Shown: piece by piece, positions 9,155 through 17,637 of the stretch
Layout: each line of letters begins with the position of its first letter
Position numbering within the stretch: the stretch's first letter is position 1
Assembly (NCBI GenBank): GCA_910575505.1
Contig: CAJTFK010000023.1
Coordinates: forward strand, 1-64,000
Length of the DNA: 64,000 nucleotides
Origin: Oscillospiraceae bacterium
Lineage (GTDB): Bacteria; Bacillota; Clostridia; Oscillospirales; Oscillospiraceae
Reading direction: 5' to 3'
Translations under genes and position numbers: made by a program
Notes under the pieces: model-generated
Seen by the model: the letters and a program-made list of their open reading frames with translations, nothing else
Told to the model about the DNA's origin: nothing
The model's database searches: none

Positions 9155-9578
9155 AAAAAAACCTCCCGATCACAGAATTTTAGTAAAATTCTGCCGGAAG
9201 CCTGTCTGCATCGCCATGAGGCATACCTCATGAATGTATCATTTTGTCGAAAAAAGGCGGATGTCCGGAGCCGCCTTTTTACGCAGCCCTCTGCGCGGCA
9301 GCACATTTCCCTGTGCCTGACATGTACGCCGCCGTTAGATTGCGGACGGCATGCTCTGGCGGTGAAGAATGAGCCCCGGCAGAGGAGTAGATACTACCCC
9401 CTGTATGTTCTATTTGATAAAAGACACAAATTGTAACCGGATTTCCAAAAACAGTAAATTTCTATAAAACCACTGGAAGGCCGGGCCTGTACCGCCTGGG
9501 CAGAAAAATCCTCCGGACCTGCGCAGAGCAGCCGGAGGAATCATCATATGGTCAGTTTTCAGGAAAGGGGGGAGACTC
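9155..9578. other. Divergent control region of the element
   Basis: This 424-base stretch lies between the minus-strand Xre unit and the plus-strand ECF sigma gene and is AT-rich near its right end. It holds a perfect 10-bp hairpin flanked by A and T runs (9251-9280, AAAAAGGCGG / CCGCCTTTTT) that can terminate on either strand. Promoters for both units should be here; I cannot define them. Small frames in it look like noise. Confidence 0.5.
9251..9280. terminator. Bidirectional hairpin terminator
   Basis: A perfect 10-bp stem with a 10-base loop; one arm starts with A5 and the other ends with T5. Confidence 0.6.
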
Positions 9579-10061
9579 GTGAGTGATTTGAACACCTGGT
9601 TTGATTCCATCTACGCCGCCAATTATCCCAGACTGGTGAAGGTGGCCTACTACATATTGTGGGATGAAAACACAGTGGAAGACATTGTACAGAACGCGTT
9701 CTCCACTCTTCTGATTAAACAGAAGCAGCTGCGGGATCACCCCAATATTTCCGGATGGCTGACCATAACGGTGCGGAATATGGCGGACAATGAGCGGAAG
9801 CGGGCGCGGTATACCCGGGAAATCCCAATCTTGCCGGAACATGAACCCGCGGCGAGCGAGGCTCAGCCGGACTTTTTGTCTCTGCTGCCATCGGAGCTCA
9901 GCAAGGACGAAAAGCAAATCTTATATCTCCATATTGAGGTTGGATTATCCCACGAGGAAATCGCCAGCAAGCTGGGCTGCAAGCCGGAGGCCAGCCGCAT
10001 GCGGCTTTGCCGGGCAAGGAAGCAATGCAGGAAGTTCCTTCTGAAAAACAGAAATTCATAA
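9579..10061 (+). CDS. ECF-type RNA polymerase sigma factor
   Basis: The 160-residue protein has sigma region 2 (NYPRLVKVAYYILWDENTVEDIVQ, about 15-38), the GWLTITVRNMADNERKR transition, and a region 4 helix-turn-helix (LSHEEIASKLGCKPEASRMRLCRARK, about 124-149). It starts with GTG after a purine-rich AGGGGGGAG. The anti-sigma gene follows after about 60 bases. ECF factors redirect polymerase to small regulons, often envelope stress; here the obvious targets are the membrane genes of the same element. A hydrophobic run is absent, so it is cytoplasmic. Confidence 0.9.
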   Translation: MSDLNTWFDSIYAANYPRLVKVAYYILWDENTVEDIVQNAFSTLLIKQKQLRDHPNISGWLTITVRNMADNERKRARYTREIPILPEHEPAASEAQPDFLSLLPSELSKDEKQILYLHIEVGLSHEEIASKLGCKPEASRMRLCRARKQCRKFLLKNRNS

Positions 10062-10122
10062 TTTTTAAAAAATCTGTTACATTCGACACAATTCGACAAA
10101 TATAAGAACAGGAGGTGAATTG

Positions 10123-11028
10123 ATGTCCGAGATCCGGAAGGACACGGCTTTCAGTGGGGCCGGAGAACGTTCGGAGCGAATTCAGGGGCATCCGGGCGAT
10201 ACCCAGATCCAGCGGCTGCAGGACCGGCTGGCAGACCTGTTATATCCATCAGACGGCGGGGAAATAGACGTTGAGGCGCTGGATTCCCTGCTGGAGCAGA
10301 TGGAGGCGGTCAGTCCCCTGCCCGCATCACTGTCCACTGATCCGGAGGAGAGCCTGAAGCAGTTCCGCCGGCGGTACGCCTCTGTCATCGAGACGGCGAA
10401 CGCCGGGACTGTGGAGGATATTTCTGCGGTTCCAGAAAAACGGCATTCAAACAGGCTTTTTGTCAGGGCGCTGCCCTTTGCCGCGGCGCTGATGCTGCTG
10501 CTCAGCTCCATCACAGCACAGGCCTTCGGCATGAATGTGTTCTCAGTCATTGCCCGCTGGACGGCGGAAATCTTCCGTCTTGACGGCGGTTCCACCCCTT
10601 ATGCCACCGTATCAATCCGCCCTCTGGAGGTGGATGAGGAAGCCACTTATCAGAGCCTGGAGGAGGCCATGGAAGCCTTCGGCATCCGCGCGCCTCTTGC
10701 GCCCAAGGAGATACCGGAGCGGTTTGAACTGGTGGAAGTACGGGCAGTTAATCGGGAATTCAGCCTTTTAATCTATGCAGATTATAAGAGCGAGGATGGT
10801 GAGCTTCAAATCCGATACAATGAAGTGGAGACCCAGGAATTTAATACTCTGGAAAAAGAAGATAGTATTATATTTTCTTTTCTTGCGGGTGGAATTGAAC
10901 ATAATCTGGTATCCGATTTGGGGCGTCAGAAAGCAACTTGGCGAAATGGAGATTTTGAATGCAAGATAACCGGAGATCTCTCCGAGCAGGAACTAAAAAC
11001 CATTATTGATTCTATCTATCAGGAGTGA
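10123..11028 (+). CDS. Membrane anti-sigma factor, DUF4367-type sensor domain
   Basis: I choose the ATG at 10123 because GGAGG lies 7 bases upstream; a TTG one codon earlier is possible. The 301-residue product has a cytoplasmic N-terminal half (about 1-110), one transmembrane helix (about 112-135), and an extracytoplasmic domain of about 150 residues resembling DUF4367. That is the layout of anti-sigma factors which hold an ECF partner at the membrane and release it on an outside signal. It sits directly after the ECF gene and before a secreted-protein gene. I see no zinc His-Cys-Cys motif, so the binding mode differs from the ZAS class. Confidence 0.75.
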   Translation: MSEIRKDTAFSGAGERSERIQGHPGDTQIQRLQDRLADLLYPSDGGEIDVEALDSLLEQMEAVSPLPASLSTDPEESLKQFRRRYASVIETANAGTVEDISAVPEKRHSNRLFVRALPFAAALMLLLSSITAQAFGMNVFSVIARWTAEIFRLDGGSTPYATVSIRPLEVDEEATYQSLEEAMEAFGIRAPLAPKEIPERFELVEVRAVNREFSLLIYADYKSEDGELQIRYNEVETQEFNTLEKEDSIIFSFLAGGIEHNLVSDLGRQKATWRNGDFECKITGDLSEQELKTIIDSIYQE

Positions 11029-11034
11029 TACAGC

Positions 11035-11475
11035 GTGAAGCGTTTGGGCAAGAGGTTACTGAGCGGGATTTTTGCGTTGGTGATGATTTCAAGTCTTCTC
11101 TGCACGGCGGCGTCCGCGTCCGTGAAGTCCAGCGCGTACCTTGACGCATACCGGGCTGTGTTAACAGTAAAGTCCAATGGCGTTATGCTTGTTTCCGCAG
11201 ATGTGTCGGGCGCTGGATATATGCCGGTGCTGGGCGTGAAAACAATCTACGTGTACGAATCCACAGACGGAAAATCATTTACCCGGATCGCAACCTATCA
11301 GAGCGACGATTACCCGGAAATGATGGGCTCCGGAACGGTTTTTTTTGAAGATTTAATTACCTTCCAGGGAGTCATCGGACGTTATTACTATGCGAAGGCC
11401 TGCGTCTATGCAGGAGACAGCACCGGCGGCGATGAGAGATACTGCAACACCGCCGTCAGACAGGCCAAAGCCTGA
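11035..11475 (+). CDS. Small secreted protein
   Basis: The 146-residue protein starts with GTG (ribosome site inside the end of the anti-sigma gene) and has a clear signal peptide: basic MKRLGKR, a hydrophobic core to about residue 24 and an Ala-Ser-Ala cleavage region. The mature part is about 120 residues, Tyr- and Gly-rich with alternating polar/hydrophobic strands, suggesting a beta fold; two cysteines lie near the C-terminus. It is 6 bases from the anti-sigma gene and before a terminator, so it belongs to the sigma operon and may be a ligand or target of the envelope response. Family uncertain. Confidence 0.7.
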   Translation: MKRLGKRLLSGIFALVMISSLLCTAASASVKSSAYLDAYRAVLTVKSNGVMLVSADVSGAGYMPVLGVKTIYVYESTDGKSFTRIATYQSDDYPEMMGSGTVFFEDLITFQGVIGRYYYAKACVYAGDSTGGDERYCNTAVRQAKA

Positions 11476-11494
11476 CGGCTGTTCCCATTATTTC

Positions 11495-11575
11495 GGGCAT
11501 AGCCCGCGCCTCTTCAAATACGGAATGCGGCAGACATGACCCATTTCATGGAGAGGCGCGGGCTGTGCCCTTTTT
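11495..11575 (+). terminator. Long-stem terminator after the sigma operon
   Basis: A 19-bp stem starting GGGCATAGCCCG with one G-T pair and a ~37-base loop, followed by TTTTT, closes the sigma/anti-sigma/secreted-protein transcript. Confidence 0.8.
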
Positions 11576-11643
11576 CCGCGCAAACATCCGCCCTGCCGGC
11601 AGGCAATCCGCCCGACGAGCCGGGCGAGGAGGAGATGATAGTC

Positions 11644-13341
11644 TTGAACGATTTACGGAAGTTCATTCTGAGGGCGCTGCCGTGTCTGTGCGCGTTTCTC
11701 CTCTTGGTGGGCTATGTTCTGTTTCCCCAGCTGAATTTGACGGCAGTGAATTTAATCTGCCTTTTTCTGGCATTCCTGAAGCTGTTCCTTGGTATTGCCA
11801 GCGCCGTCAACAAACGGAAGGCAGAGGATTTCATCTCGTCCCTGTCCATTTCCCTGGCGGCTCTGGCGGTAAACCTGCAGGGGCAGACGCCTCCCTCCCT
11901 GTCCGCCCTCTCCGCCTGGGAGCTGCTCTGGGTCCTGCTGGCGGCCGTTTCCCTTGTCTGTCTGGCGGCGGTGCTCCTCCGCCTGATACGCTGGTCTCAG
12001 GAGAACTGGGAAACAGTGCGGGCAGATGTCCAGGATCAACGCAGAAACCGCCGTGAGAGACGGCAAAGGTGGTGGGCGTCGTTCCGCACATACTGGAGCA
12101 TCCGCCTCGAGTCCCGGCGGGCGGATGCTCAGATCCGGCGCAGAATCCGCCGTGAGAGACGGAGGAACTGGTGGGCGTCGTTCCACACATACCGGAACAG
12201 CCGTCTCGAGGCCCGGCGGGCGTTCAAGCTGCAAACCGAGGAAAAGCGCCTGTCAGACAAGCGGATGGTCAGAAACATCCGTCAGGAAAAAAAGTGGCTG
12301 AAAAACATGCTGGAGCTCCAGGAATGGAGGCAGGCGTGGCACGACCTGAGGGCGAACTCGAGTACGACGGCGGCCCCGCAGAGCCGGAAAACCCGTGTCA
12401 TCAATAGGGTTCAGGTAATCCGGCCTGTTCCCGGATGGGGATGGGTCATTATCATTGTGGTGTCCGTCGCGGTCGTATGCGGCACGGCGGCGCTGCTGAT
12501 CTGGATTCCCACCATTCAGGGGTTAACCGGCGGAGTGGAAGGTTGGTTGCAGGCGGTCGTGACCATGGTTGCTCCTCTGATGTGGCGGGAGGCGAATCAG
12601 GACCCCTCTGCTCAACAGGACCCGCCCGCTCCGCAAGAACCCCCGGTAGGGCTGGCGCTCATCTATTACCTGATGGTCGTCATTTTGTGCGTCACCATCT
12701 TTGTCGTGGCGATTTATTTGATTGCCATGCTCCTCAAGCGGTTCTGGACAAAAACGCCGCTTCAAAGTGACGAAGACAGGGACAATAACGGCTTTCAGCT
12801 TCTGGATACATACGCCAATTCCTTCGCCCTGCTGCTTGTGAGCTTCATTGCCCTGTACGCCCTGAGCAGCGGACACGTGCGTTTTGATAAGCTCACAGCC
12901 GGCTGGTCGATTGTGGTTTTCACCATCCTCTTTATCCTGATGATGCTGACCGCCTTTGAAATCGTCCGGCTGGTTCTGGAGCAGTGCGGGCAGGCAAACT
13001 CCGTGCTGAAGCGCACGATTTTCCTGTTTTTCATCGCCACTCTGGACTTCCTGTCCCAGGTCATTTTCGGCCTGCTCAAGAGTCTGCACATCGAGAACGC
13101 GGTTTCGTCCCTGCTGATGCTGGTACTGCCGGGAGATCCCGATGAAATCCCCACACGGGCGCTGGAAAAAGTCAAGCGGCTCTTCCAAAAGGAGATTGAC
13201 AGCGTACAGGAGGATCCCGGGGATTCCCGGAACAGATCCGGTTGTGTTGTGAAATGCAGTCCCGGCAAAGCGGGGCCAACAGGAAAATCCGCCTGTCAGA
13301 ATCGGTTTTTCAGACGGAAGGTGTGGAGGAAAAAGAAATGA
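11644..13341 (+). CDS. Large multi-pass membrane protein with Arg-rich repeats
   Basis: I place the start at TTG 11644 (spacing from GAGGAG is right); the frame stays open upstream into the terminator, and ATG 11635 is too close to the ribosome site. The ~565-residue product has hydrophobic helices near the N-terminus (two or three within about 1-110), a 120-residue very basic cytoplasmic stretch with two 33-residue repeats, then helices at about 265-290, 340-370 and three more toward 400-490, and a soluble tail. It overlaps the next gene by 4 bases, so the two products are made together. I do not recognise the family. Confidence 0.75.
   Translation: MNDLRKFILRALPCLCAFLLLVGYVLFPQLNLTAVNLICLFLAFLKLFLGIASAVNKRKAEDFISSLSISLAALAVNLQGQTPPSLSALSAWELLWVLLAAVSLVCLAAVLLRLIRWSQENWETVRADVQDQRRNRRERRQRWWASFRTYWSIRLESRRADAQIRRRIRRERRRNWWASFHTYRNSRLEARRAFKLQTEEKRLSDKRMVRNIRQEKKWLKNMLELQEWRQAWHDLRANSSTTAAPQSRKTRVINRVQVIRPVPGWGWVIIIVVSVAVVCGTAALLIWIPTIQGLTGGVEGWLQAVVTMVAPLMWREANQDPSAQQDPPAPQEPPVGLALIYYLMVVILCVTIFVVAIYLIAMLLKRFWTKTPLQSDEDRDNNGFQLLDTYANSFALLLVSFIALYALSSGHVRFDKLTAGWSIVVFTILFILMMLTAFEIVRLVLEQCGQANSVLKRTIFLFFIATLDFLSQVIFGLLKSLHIENAVSSLLMLVLPGDPDEIPTRALEKVKRLFQKEIDSVQEDPGDSRNRSGCVVKCSPGKAGPTGKSACQNRFFRRKVWRKKK
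12024..12221 (+). repeat. Two 99-bp tandem in-frame repeats
   Basis: Two adjacent 33-codon units encode RRERR-x2-WWASF-x-TY-x3-RLE-x-RRA. The DNA is still closely similar in the middle (CCGCCGTGAGAGACGG in both), so the duplication is fairly recent. The units lie in the basic cytoplasmic part of the membrane protein. Confidence 0.8.
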
Positions 13342-15470
13342 AACAAACCAATACGCAGACATCCAATATCATCACGCTGCTGCGGCTGTGTACGCTCCTG
13401 CTGGCGGCTGTGTCCTTCTGGTCCACCGCCCAGGGCATGAGGGAATATACATTTTCCAAGGGCTGGCAGGCCTACGCGGCATCCCTGGGCGTACAGGGGC
13501 TGCTGCTGGGGCTGAACTTCTCCCTTCCGCACTTTCTGAAACAGTGTGACGCATGGTGGCAGAAAGCCAGTTTATTGGGGCTTTCCTTTGTGGTGCTGTT
13601 CTGCTCCTCCTGGTTCAGCTATCTGTTCATCGCGGGGAACGGCTATCAGGGGTCCTGGGACACCAAGTGCCGCCTGATGGCCCAGGAGGCCTATCGGGAC
13701 GAGCTCCTCGCCGCAGAGGACTATGTGGAGTTCTACGACGAGGCGCTGAACAACCGTCTTTCCGGCCAGATTCAGGAGCTGTACGAAAAAGCCCGGGCGA
13801 TGGACTCCAGCAGCATTGACATCAATACACTGGATTGGGCCCAGGAACGGCAGGATTATGTAAACAACGGCGGAGCCGCCGCCTCCATCATGGCGGCGGC
13901 CATTGAGGCCATGGAACAGGCCCTGGGCGGCGGGGCCCAGCCGCCGGAGGGCGAGACTCCGGCAGAGGGGAACGGGGTTTCCCAGGACGTGCGGCAGAAC
14001 GCCGTTGAAATCCTGGACGGTCTTCAGACCAGCATGCAGACAGAGCTGAGCAATATCTCCTCACAGATCGACAGCGCCCGCCGGGATGTGGACGCCAGCT
14101 ATACGAACCTCCAGAGCGCGGAAAACCGTATGCGGAACATTCCAGACAACGCCGACCCCGCGCCCTATCAGCAGGCAATCAATACCGCCTCGACCACATG
14201 GCTGAGAAATGTTGAGCGGCTGGATACCCTCCAGGCACGGCAGCAGTCCTATCAGGACGCGCTGTCCCGGGTCAACTACTATGCTTCCCTTCTGGGCATG
14301 ACGGAGGAAGGCGTGTCCAGCTACTATGTGGGAGCCAGCCTGCGGGAGATTCAGCGGGAGCTGTTTCAGACCGCTCCGGACCTGGAACGGATGCTGGAAC
14401 TGTCCGGCGATGTGTTCGAGCGGCTCCAGAGCGCGGAGGACCTGGACCAGCAGAACGGCGCGGAGTACCAGAGTCTTCTCTCCCTGATGAACCGGTTTAT
14501 CAACAGCTTGGAGCACAGCCGCCGGCTGAAAGACTCCGGGAACGTGCTGCAGCAGTGGGTACAGGAGCTGGCAGACGGCACGGCTCTCTCGGTGGAAACC
14601 GTTGGAGGGAGCAGTGACACGTGGAAAAACGACTGGATTTCCCAGATCAATGAGCTGAAATCCAGAATCGCCAGTCTGCCCGCGTACAGCGCCGCCGCAG
14701 GCGAAGACAGCAGTCCGCTGCTGGAGGACTACGACCGGTCTGCCTCCGCCCGCCGGCTGGACATGGCTGTGGAGCAGTATCTGACCGATCATAACTCCGC
14801 GGAACAGGGGCTGATTTACCTCCGGTCGGCATACCGCATGATGGCGCTGTTCTCTCTGGCCCTGGCCTTTCTGCTGGATATCGCCGCCTTTGTCACCGGC
14901 GTCATCATCGAAAGAGAGGAAACCAAGCTGGCCAAAAATCCGCCTCCGGCGAAGGCTGAGGAAAGCAAAAACGCCGTGCCGCCGGTCCCGGAGGGCTCCG
15001 ACACCCCGCAGCCGGCGGTCTGGACGCTGAATCAATACCTGTTCTTGACCAGCGACTATAAATTCTGCGACGGAGAGTATACCTACAGGACCATTGAGCA
15101 GGGAAAATTCGGAGAACTCAATCTCCCGACGCCGAACTACAAGGCAGGACTGTACCGGCGGGAGAAGGAAAATATCACGGCGGTACAAAGCCCGTCGGAC
15201 CTCTTATACCGGGTGTCCAGCGGCGGTCCCCAGGACGGCATTTACCTGAATTGCGGCATTGACTGCCAGGGCGGCCTTTTAACGCTTTATACAGGCGGCA
15301 AAAGCCGTTTTCTTGGAAACGTGGAGCCCTTTGTTCCGGTCTACAAGCTATCGGACGAGTCATATGATGAGTTCCCCATAAAAGACCTGGAGCGCATCAA
15401 TGCGAAAACTGTGATTGTGGCGCTGGATCGGGACGGGGTCCACATCGCGGGAATTTATGTGGTGATGTGA
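13338..15470 (+). CDS. Membrane protein with long coiled coil and C-terminal domain
   Basis: The ATG at 13338 overlaps the stop of the previous gene (ATGA) and has GGAGGAAAAAGAA before it; a longer frame to 13242 is only read-through. The ~710-residue product has four hydrophobic helices in the first ~110 residues, a 400-residue extracytoplasmic or cytoplasmic helical, Gln/Glu/Leu-rich coiled-coil region (about 120-500), another membrane helix (about 500-520), and a globular domain of about 170 residues at the C-terminus. The architecture suggests a large envelope complex with the upstream protein. It ends 77 bases before the right junction of the element. No family recognised. Confidence 0.75.
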   Translation: MKQTNTQTSNIITLLRLCTLLLAAVSFWSTAQGMREYTFSKGWQAYAASLGVQGLLLGLNFSLPHFLKQCDAWWQKASLLGLSFVVLFCSSWFSYLFIAGNGYQGSWDTKCRLMAQEAYRDELLAAEDYVEFYDEALNNRLSGQIQELYEKARAMDSSSIDINTLDWAQERQDYVNNGGAAASIMAAAIEAMEQALGGGAQPPEGETPAEGNGVSQDVRQNAVEILDGLQTSMQTELSNISSQIDSARRDVDASYTNLQSAENRMRNIPDNADPAPYQQAINTASTTWLRNVERLDTLQARQQSYQDALSRVNYYASLLGMTEEGVSSYYVGASLREIQRELFQTAPDLERMLELSGDVFERLQSAEDLDQQNGAEYQSLLSLMNRFINSLEHSRRLKDSGNVLQQWVQELADGTALSVETVGGSSDTWKNDWISQINELKSRIASLPAYSAAAGEDSSPLLEDYDRSASARRLDMAVEQYLTDHNSAEQGLIYLRSAYRMMALFSLALAFLLDIAAFVTGVIIEREETKLAKNPPPAKAEESKNAVPPVPEGSDTPQPAVWTLNQYLFLTSDYKFCDGEYTYRTIEQGKFGELNLPTPNYKAGLYRREKENITAVQSPSDLLYRVSSGGPQDGIYLNCGIDCQGGLLTLYTGGKSRFLGNVEPFVPVYKLSDESYDEFPIKDLERINAKTVIVALDRDGVHIAGIYVVM

Positions 15471-15546
15471 CCGCGCAGGCTCAAGAAAGGCGGTATGCGC
15501 CGCCGCGGCTTCGAGCTGCTGCAAAAGCGTCCTTTTGATACAACGC

Positions 15547-15554
15547 CGTGGGGC
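15547..15554. other. Attachment-site core, right junction
   Basis: Second copy of CGTGGGGC; the interrupted gene resumes to the right of it. Confidence 0.75.
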
Positions 15555-15826
15555 GACGTACCATCCGCCACCGCGCATCGGAGCTCCGGCAGAACCACGC
15601 CGTCCAGAGAGTCCGGGTCCCCGGAGCACCAGAGGTATTCCACCGGCGTCCCCGCCGCCTCCATGGTCCGGCCGATCTCCCGCATGAAGGTGTTCTTCCC
15701 CACGCCGGGCCCGCCCTTGAGGACCATGAAATCATATGTATTCTCGATATCCACCATCTCCGAAAACAGGTTCCGGAATCCCTCTCCGCTGTTGGCTCCT
15801 GCAAAAAAATTGGTGATCTGTGCCAT
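15547..15826 (-). pseudogene. 5' fragment of the split PRK06851-type ATPase gene
   Basis: The minus-strand frame starts at ATG 15826 (GGAGGGCAAACACC just before it) with MAQITNFFAGANSGEGF and contains a Walker A motif (GGPGVGKNT, about residues 36-44) and the LWCSGDPDSLDG region. At the core the sequence leaves the family: the frame runs on about 30 residues into element DNA and stops at 15455. The rest of the gene is at 5498-6296. If made, this ~120-residue product would be an isolated P-loop domain. Family call from pattern; a split of one gene is shown directly by the matching junctions. Confidence 0.85.
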
Positions 15827-15986
15827 GGTGTTTGCCCTCCCCAATGGATTTTACATGCTCAGCGTATGCCGGGAGAACTTGGCCTGACAGTGATTTTCCG
15901 AAATAACTCCCCCTTCTCCCGGGAAATCTCTTGTGAAAAACCGCAGCCTCTGCTATACTGGAGAAAAATCCTGGGAGGCCATACGG

Positions 15987-16814
15987 ATGAAATTTGAAGA
16001 CATACTGACCGGCGCGGGAGAAGACGAATTCGGCCGGATGTGCGGCTTTGCCCCCTTCCCCTATTTTCAGCGCGATATTGAAGTCGTCTGTGACGAAGCC
16101 GTCACGCCGGAATATGCCGCCCGTTCCCTTCAGTGGCTGGCGGAGGTGGACGAGGGCCTGATACGGGAAATCTGCCAATATGCCTGCTATTACCTCCAGG
16201 ACCTTCTGGAGGCCACCAGCATCGGAGAGCTGCTGGACGAGGACATCCAGCATATTCAGGACCCGCTGGAAATCCTGCGGTACATGGAATTCGGCACGCT
16301 TCAGATTGATGAGCCCGCCGACCCGGACCTGCCTGTATTGAACCTGAGCGGCGGGTGTGACTGGCAGGAGGACCTGGGCCTGCAATGCCTCATCAAAAAC
16401 GGCCATGTCGTCTACCTGGGCGGCTGGAACGACCTGGACGTCTGGCGTAGTCTCTCCCTGATGGAAGAGGACTATATCTGCAATTATGTCTACTACCCCC
16501 GCCGGGACGAGCTCCGGCAAAAGGCGGCGGAACAGCTGGCCCGGAGCCCCGTCCAGCCCCTGCCCCACCTGGAAATCCCCATGAGTTCCCCCATCCGCCA
16601 TTTCATCGAGGGCTGCCTGACTCAATTTGAGTCCTGTGCCGTCAGGGAGGCCTGGGCCAAAATGGAAAACACCCTCCTCTTCCAGTTTCTCCAGGACTAC
16701 CCCGCCCTCAGCCGGGAAAGCGGGACCTTCCTCTGCCAGTGCTACCGCATCGAGCGGGACCAGGGCCCCGGCGAGCTGGCCCAGTTTCTGGCGGAGCAGC
16801 GCGACATTTTCTGA
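15987..16814 (+). CDS. DUF6985-like protein of unknown function
   Basis: I prefer the ATG at 15987 (GGGAGG 8 bases upstream) to the earlier frame start at 15933. The 275-residue soluble protein has an N-terminal segment (FEDILTG, then FAPFPYFQRDIEV) and acidic central helices that resemble DUF6985-type proteins, which are often found near polymorphic-toxin or immunity genes, followed by an aromatic-rich C-terminal part. No signal peptide or membrane helix. It is transcribed alone; its terminator is shared with the convergent membrane-protein gene. Function unknown. Confidence 0.6.
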   Translation: MKFEDILTGAGEDEFGRMCGFAPFPYFQRDIEVVCDEAVTPEYAARSLQWLAEVDEGLIREICQYACYYLQDLLEATSIGELLDEDIQHIQDPLEILRYMEFGTLQIDEPADPDLPVLNLSGGCDWQEDLGLQCLIKNGHVVYLGGWNDLDVWRSLSLMEEDYICNYVYYPRRDELRQKAAEQLARSPVQPLPHLEIPMSSPIRHFIEGCLTQFESCAVREAWAKMENTLLFQFLQDYPALSRESGTFLCQCYRIERDQGPGELAQFLAEQRDIF

Positions 16815-16823
16815 ATCAATAGC

Positions 16824-16857
16824 AAAGAGGCCTCCCCCAACGGGAGACCTCTTTTTG
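16824..16857. terminator. Shared bidirectional terminator
   Basis: AAAGAGG-x-CTCCC / GGGAG-x-CCTCTTT stem with a 5-base loop and T5 on the plus strand lies between two convergent genes. Confidence 0.75.
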
Positions 16858-16863
16858 TCCGAT

Positions 16864-17190
16864 TTACAGCTCGTCAATTTTCATGATATCAATCTGGCTC
16901 TTCACCCGCCGTTTCTCCCGGGCCGCCCAATAGACGGCCAGCAGAACCAGCGTGGGGATGTTCCCCACCAGCAGCGTCACAGCCACCGTCAGCACATTTT
17001 GGGACACGCTGCCGGTATCTCGAAGATTCAGCACCAGCAGCAGTGCATACAGAACCGTCAGCAGAGGCAGTACCAGTCCCGGCCAGCGGCTTTCCCGCCG
17101 GGACAGGAAGATTTGCAGACGAATCCCTCCCGCTCCAAACACCAGCAGAAACACCAGCGCCGTGATCACCGTTCTTGAAGCAATGTGCAT
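16864..17190 (-). CDS. Small three-helix membrane protein
   Basis: The 108-residue product has three hydrophobic segments (about 6-28, 38-58, 68-90) and a charged C-terminal tail. It starts 2 bases after the DUF2089-type gene, so the two form one unit. Pairing of a DUF2089 regulator with a small membrane protein is common in Firmicutes. Function unknown. Confidence 0.75.
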   Translation of the reverse strand: MHIASRTVITALVFLLVFGAGGIRLQIFLSRRESRWPGLVLPLLTVLYALLLVLNLRDTGSVSQNVLTVAVTLLVGNIPTLVLLAVYWAAREKRRVKSQIDIMKIDEL

Positions 17191-17192
17191 TT

Positions 17193-17492
17193 TTATCCTC
17201 CATTCTCTTTCCGGGTCTCCCGGTAGGCGGAAATCAGAATCTTGGCGGTGTCAAAATCCAGCCTGTCGTCCACCGCCAGCCGCTTTACCAGGGCCACATA
17301 GGGGTCCGTCTCCGCCGTGTCGCTGAGGCGGATCTTCTGGATCAGCCGGTCCAGCCGCAGGCGGACCGTAGGATAGCTGACCCCATACTGGGCCGCAACT
17401 TCCTTCAGGGACCCGGAGGCCAGCAGAAAGCGCTTCACAAAAGTCAGCTCCTGTTCGTCCAGGTCCGCCATCCAGGGGGGCAGCGTGGTCAT
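17193..17492 (-). CDS. DUF2089-family regulator
   Basis: I choose ATG 17492 (spacing 8 from AAAGGAGG) rather than the GTG two codons earlier. The 99-residue protein begins with a Pro-Trp-Met-rich arm, followed by a helix-turn-helix (SLKEVAAQYGVSYPTVRLRLDRLIQKI, about 29-55) as in DUF2089 proteins, and an acidic helical tail. It probably controls its own unit with the membrane protein. An AT-rich promoter region lies upstream (17500-17590). Confidence 0.8.
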   Translation of the reverse strand: MTTLPPWMADLDEQELTFVKRFLLASGSLKEVAAQYGVSYPTVRLRLDRLIQKIRLSDTAETDPYVALVKRLAVDDRLDFDTAKILISAYRETRKENGG

Positions 17493-17593
17493 CGGCACAG
17501 CCTCCTTTCATAATATTCAGTATATACTTTAATTTTATGAAAGTCAAGTCTTACTTTTATTTTAATAAAATTTAAATTTCTCAACCGGAACAC

Positions 17594-17623
17594 AAAGAGG
17601 CCGTCCCAGTGAGACGGCCTCTT
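17594..17623 (-). terminator. Terminator of the M56-M23 gene
   Basis: A perfect 11-bp stem (AAGAGGCCGTC / GACGGCCTCTT) with a 7-base loop, 15 bases after the stop on the minus strand. Confidence 0.75.
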
Positions 17624-17637
17624 CCATGTTTCTGTTG

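Larger units (their letters stand above)
6289..15554. mobile_element. 9.27-kb serine-recombinase element inserted in an ATPase gene
   Basis: The two halves of one gene lie on either side, and both junctions share CGTGGGGC (6289-6296 and 15547-15554). A large serine recombinase ends 70 bases from the left junction, the usual position of an integrase beside its attachment site. Cargo: a 41-residue peptide, a Spo0A-C-like protein, an Xre repressor (minus strand, with the recombinase), then on the plus strand an ECF sigma factor, its anti-sigma, a secreted protein and two large membrane proteins. There are no replication, conjugation or phage structural genes, so it is an integrative but not self-transmissible element. 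Confidence 0.85.

Noticed and set aside
6289..15554. Prophage
   Set aside because: No capsid, terminase, tail, lysis or replication genes; only recombinase, regulators and membrane proteins.
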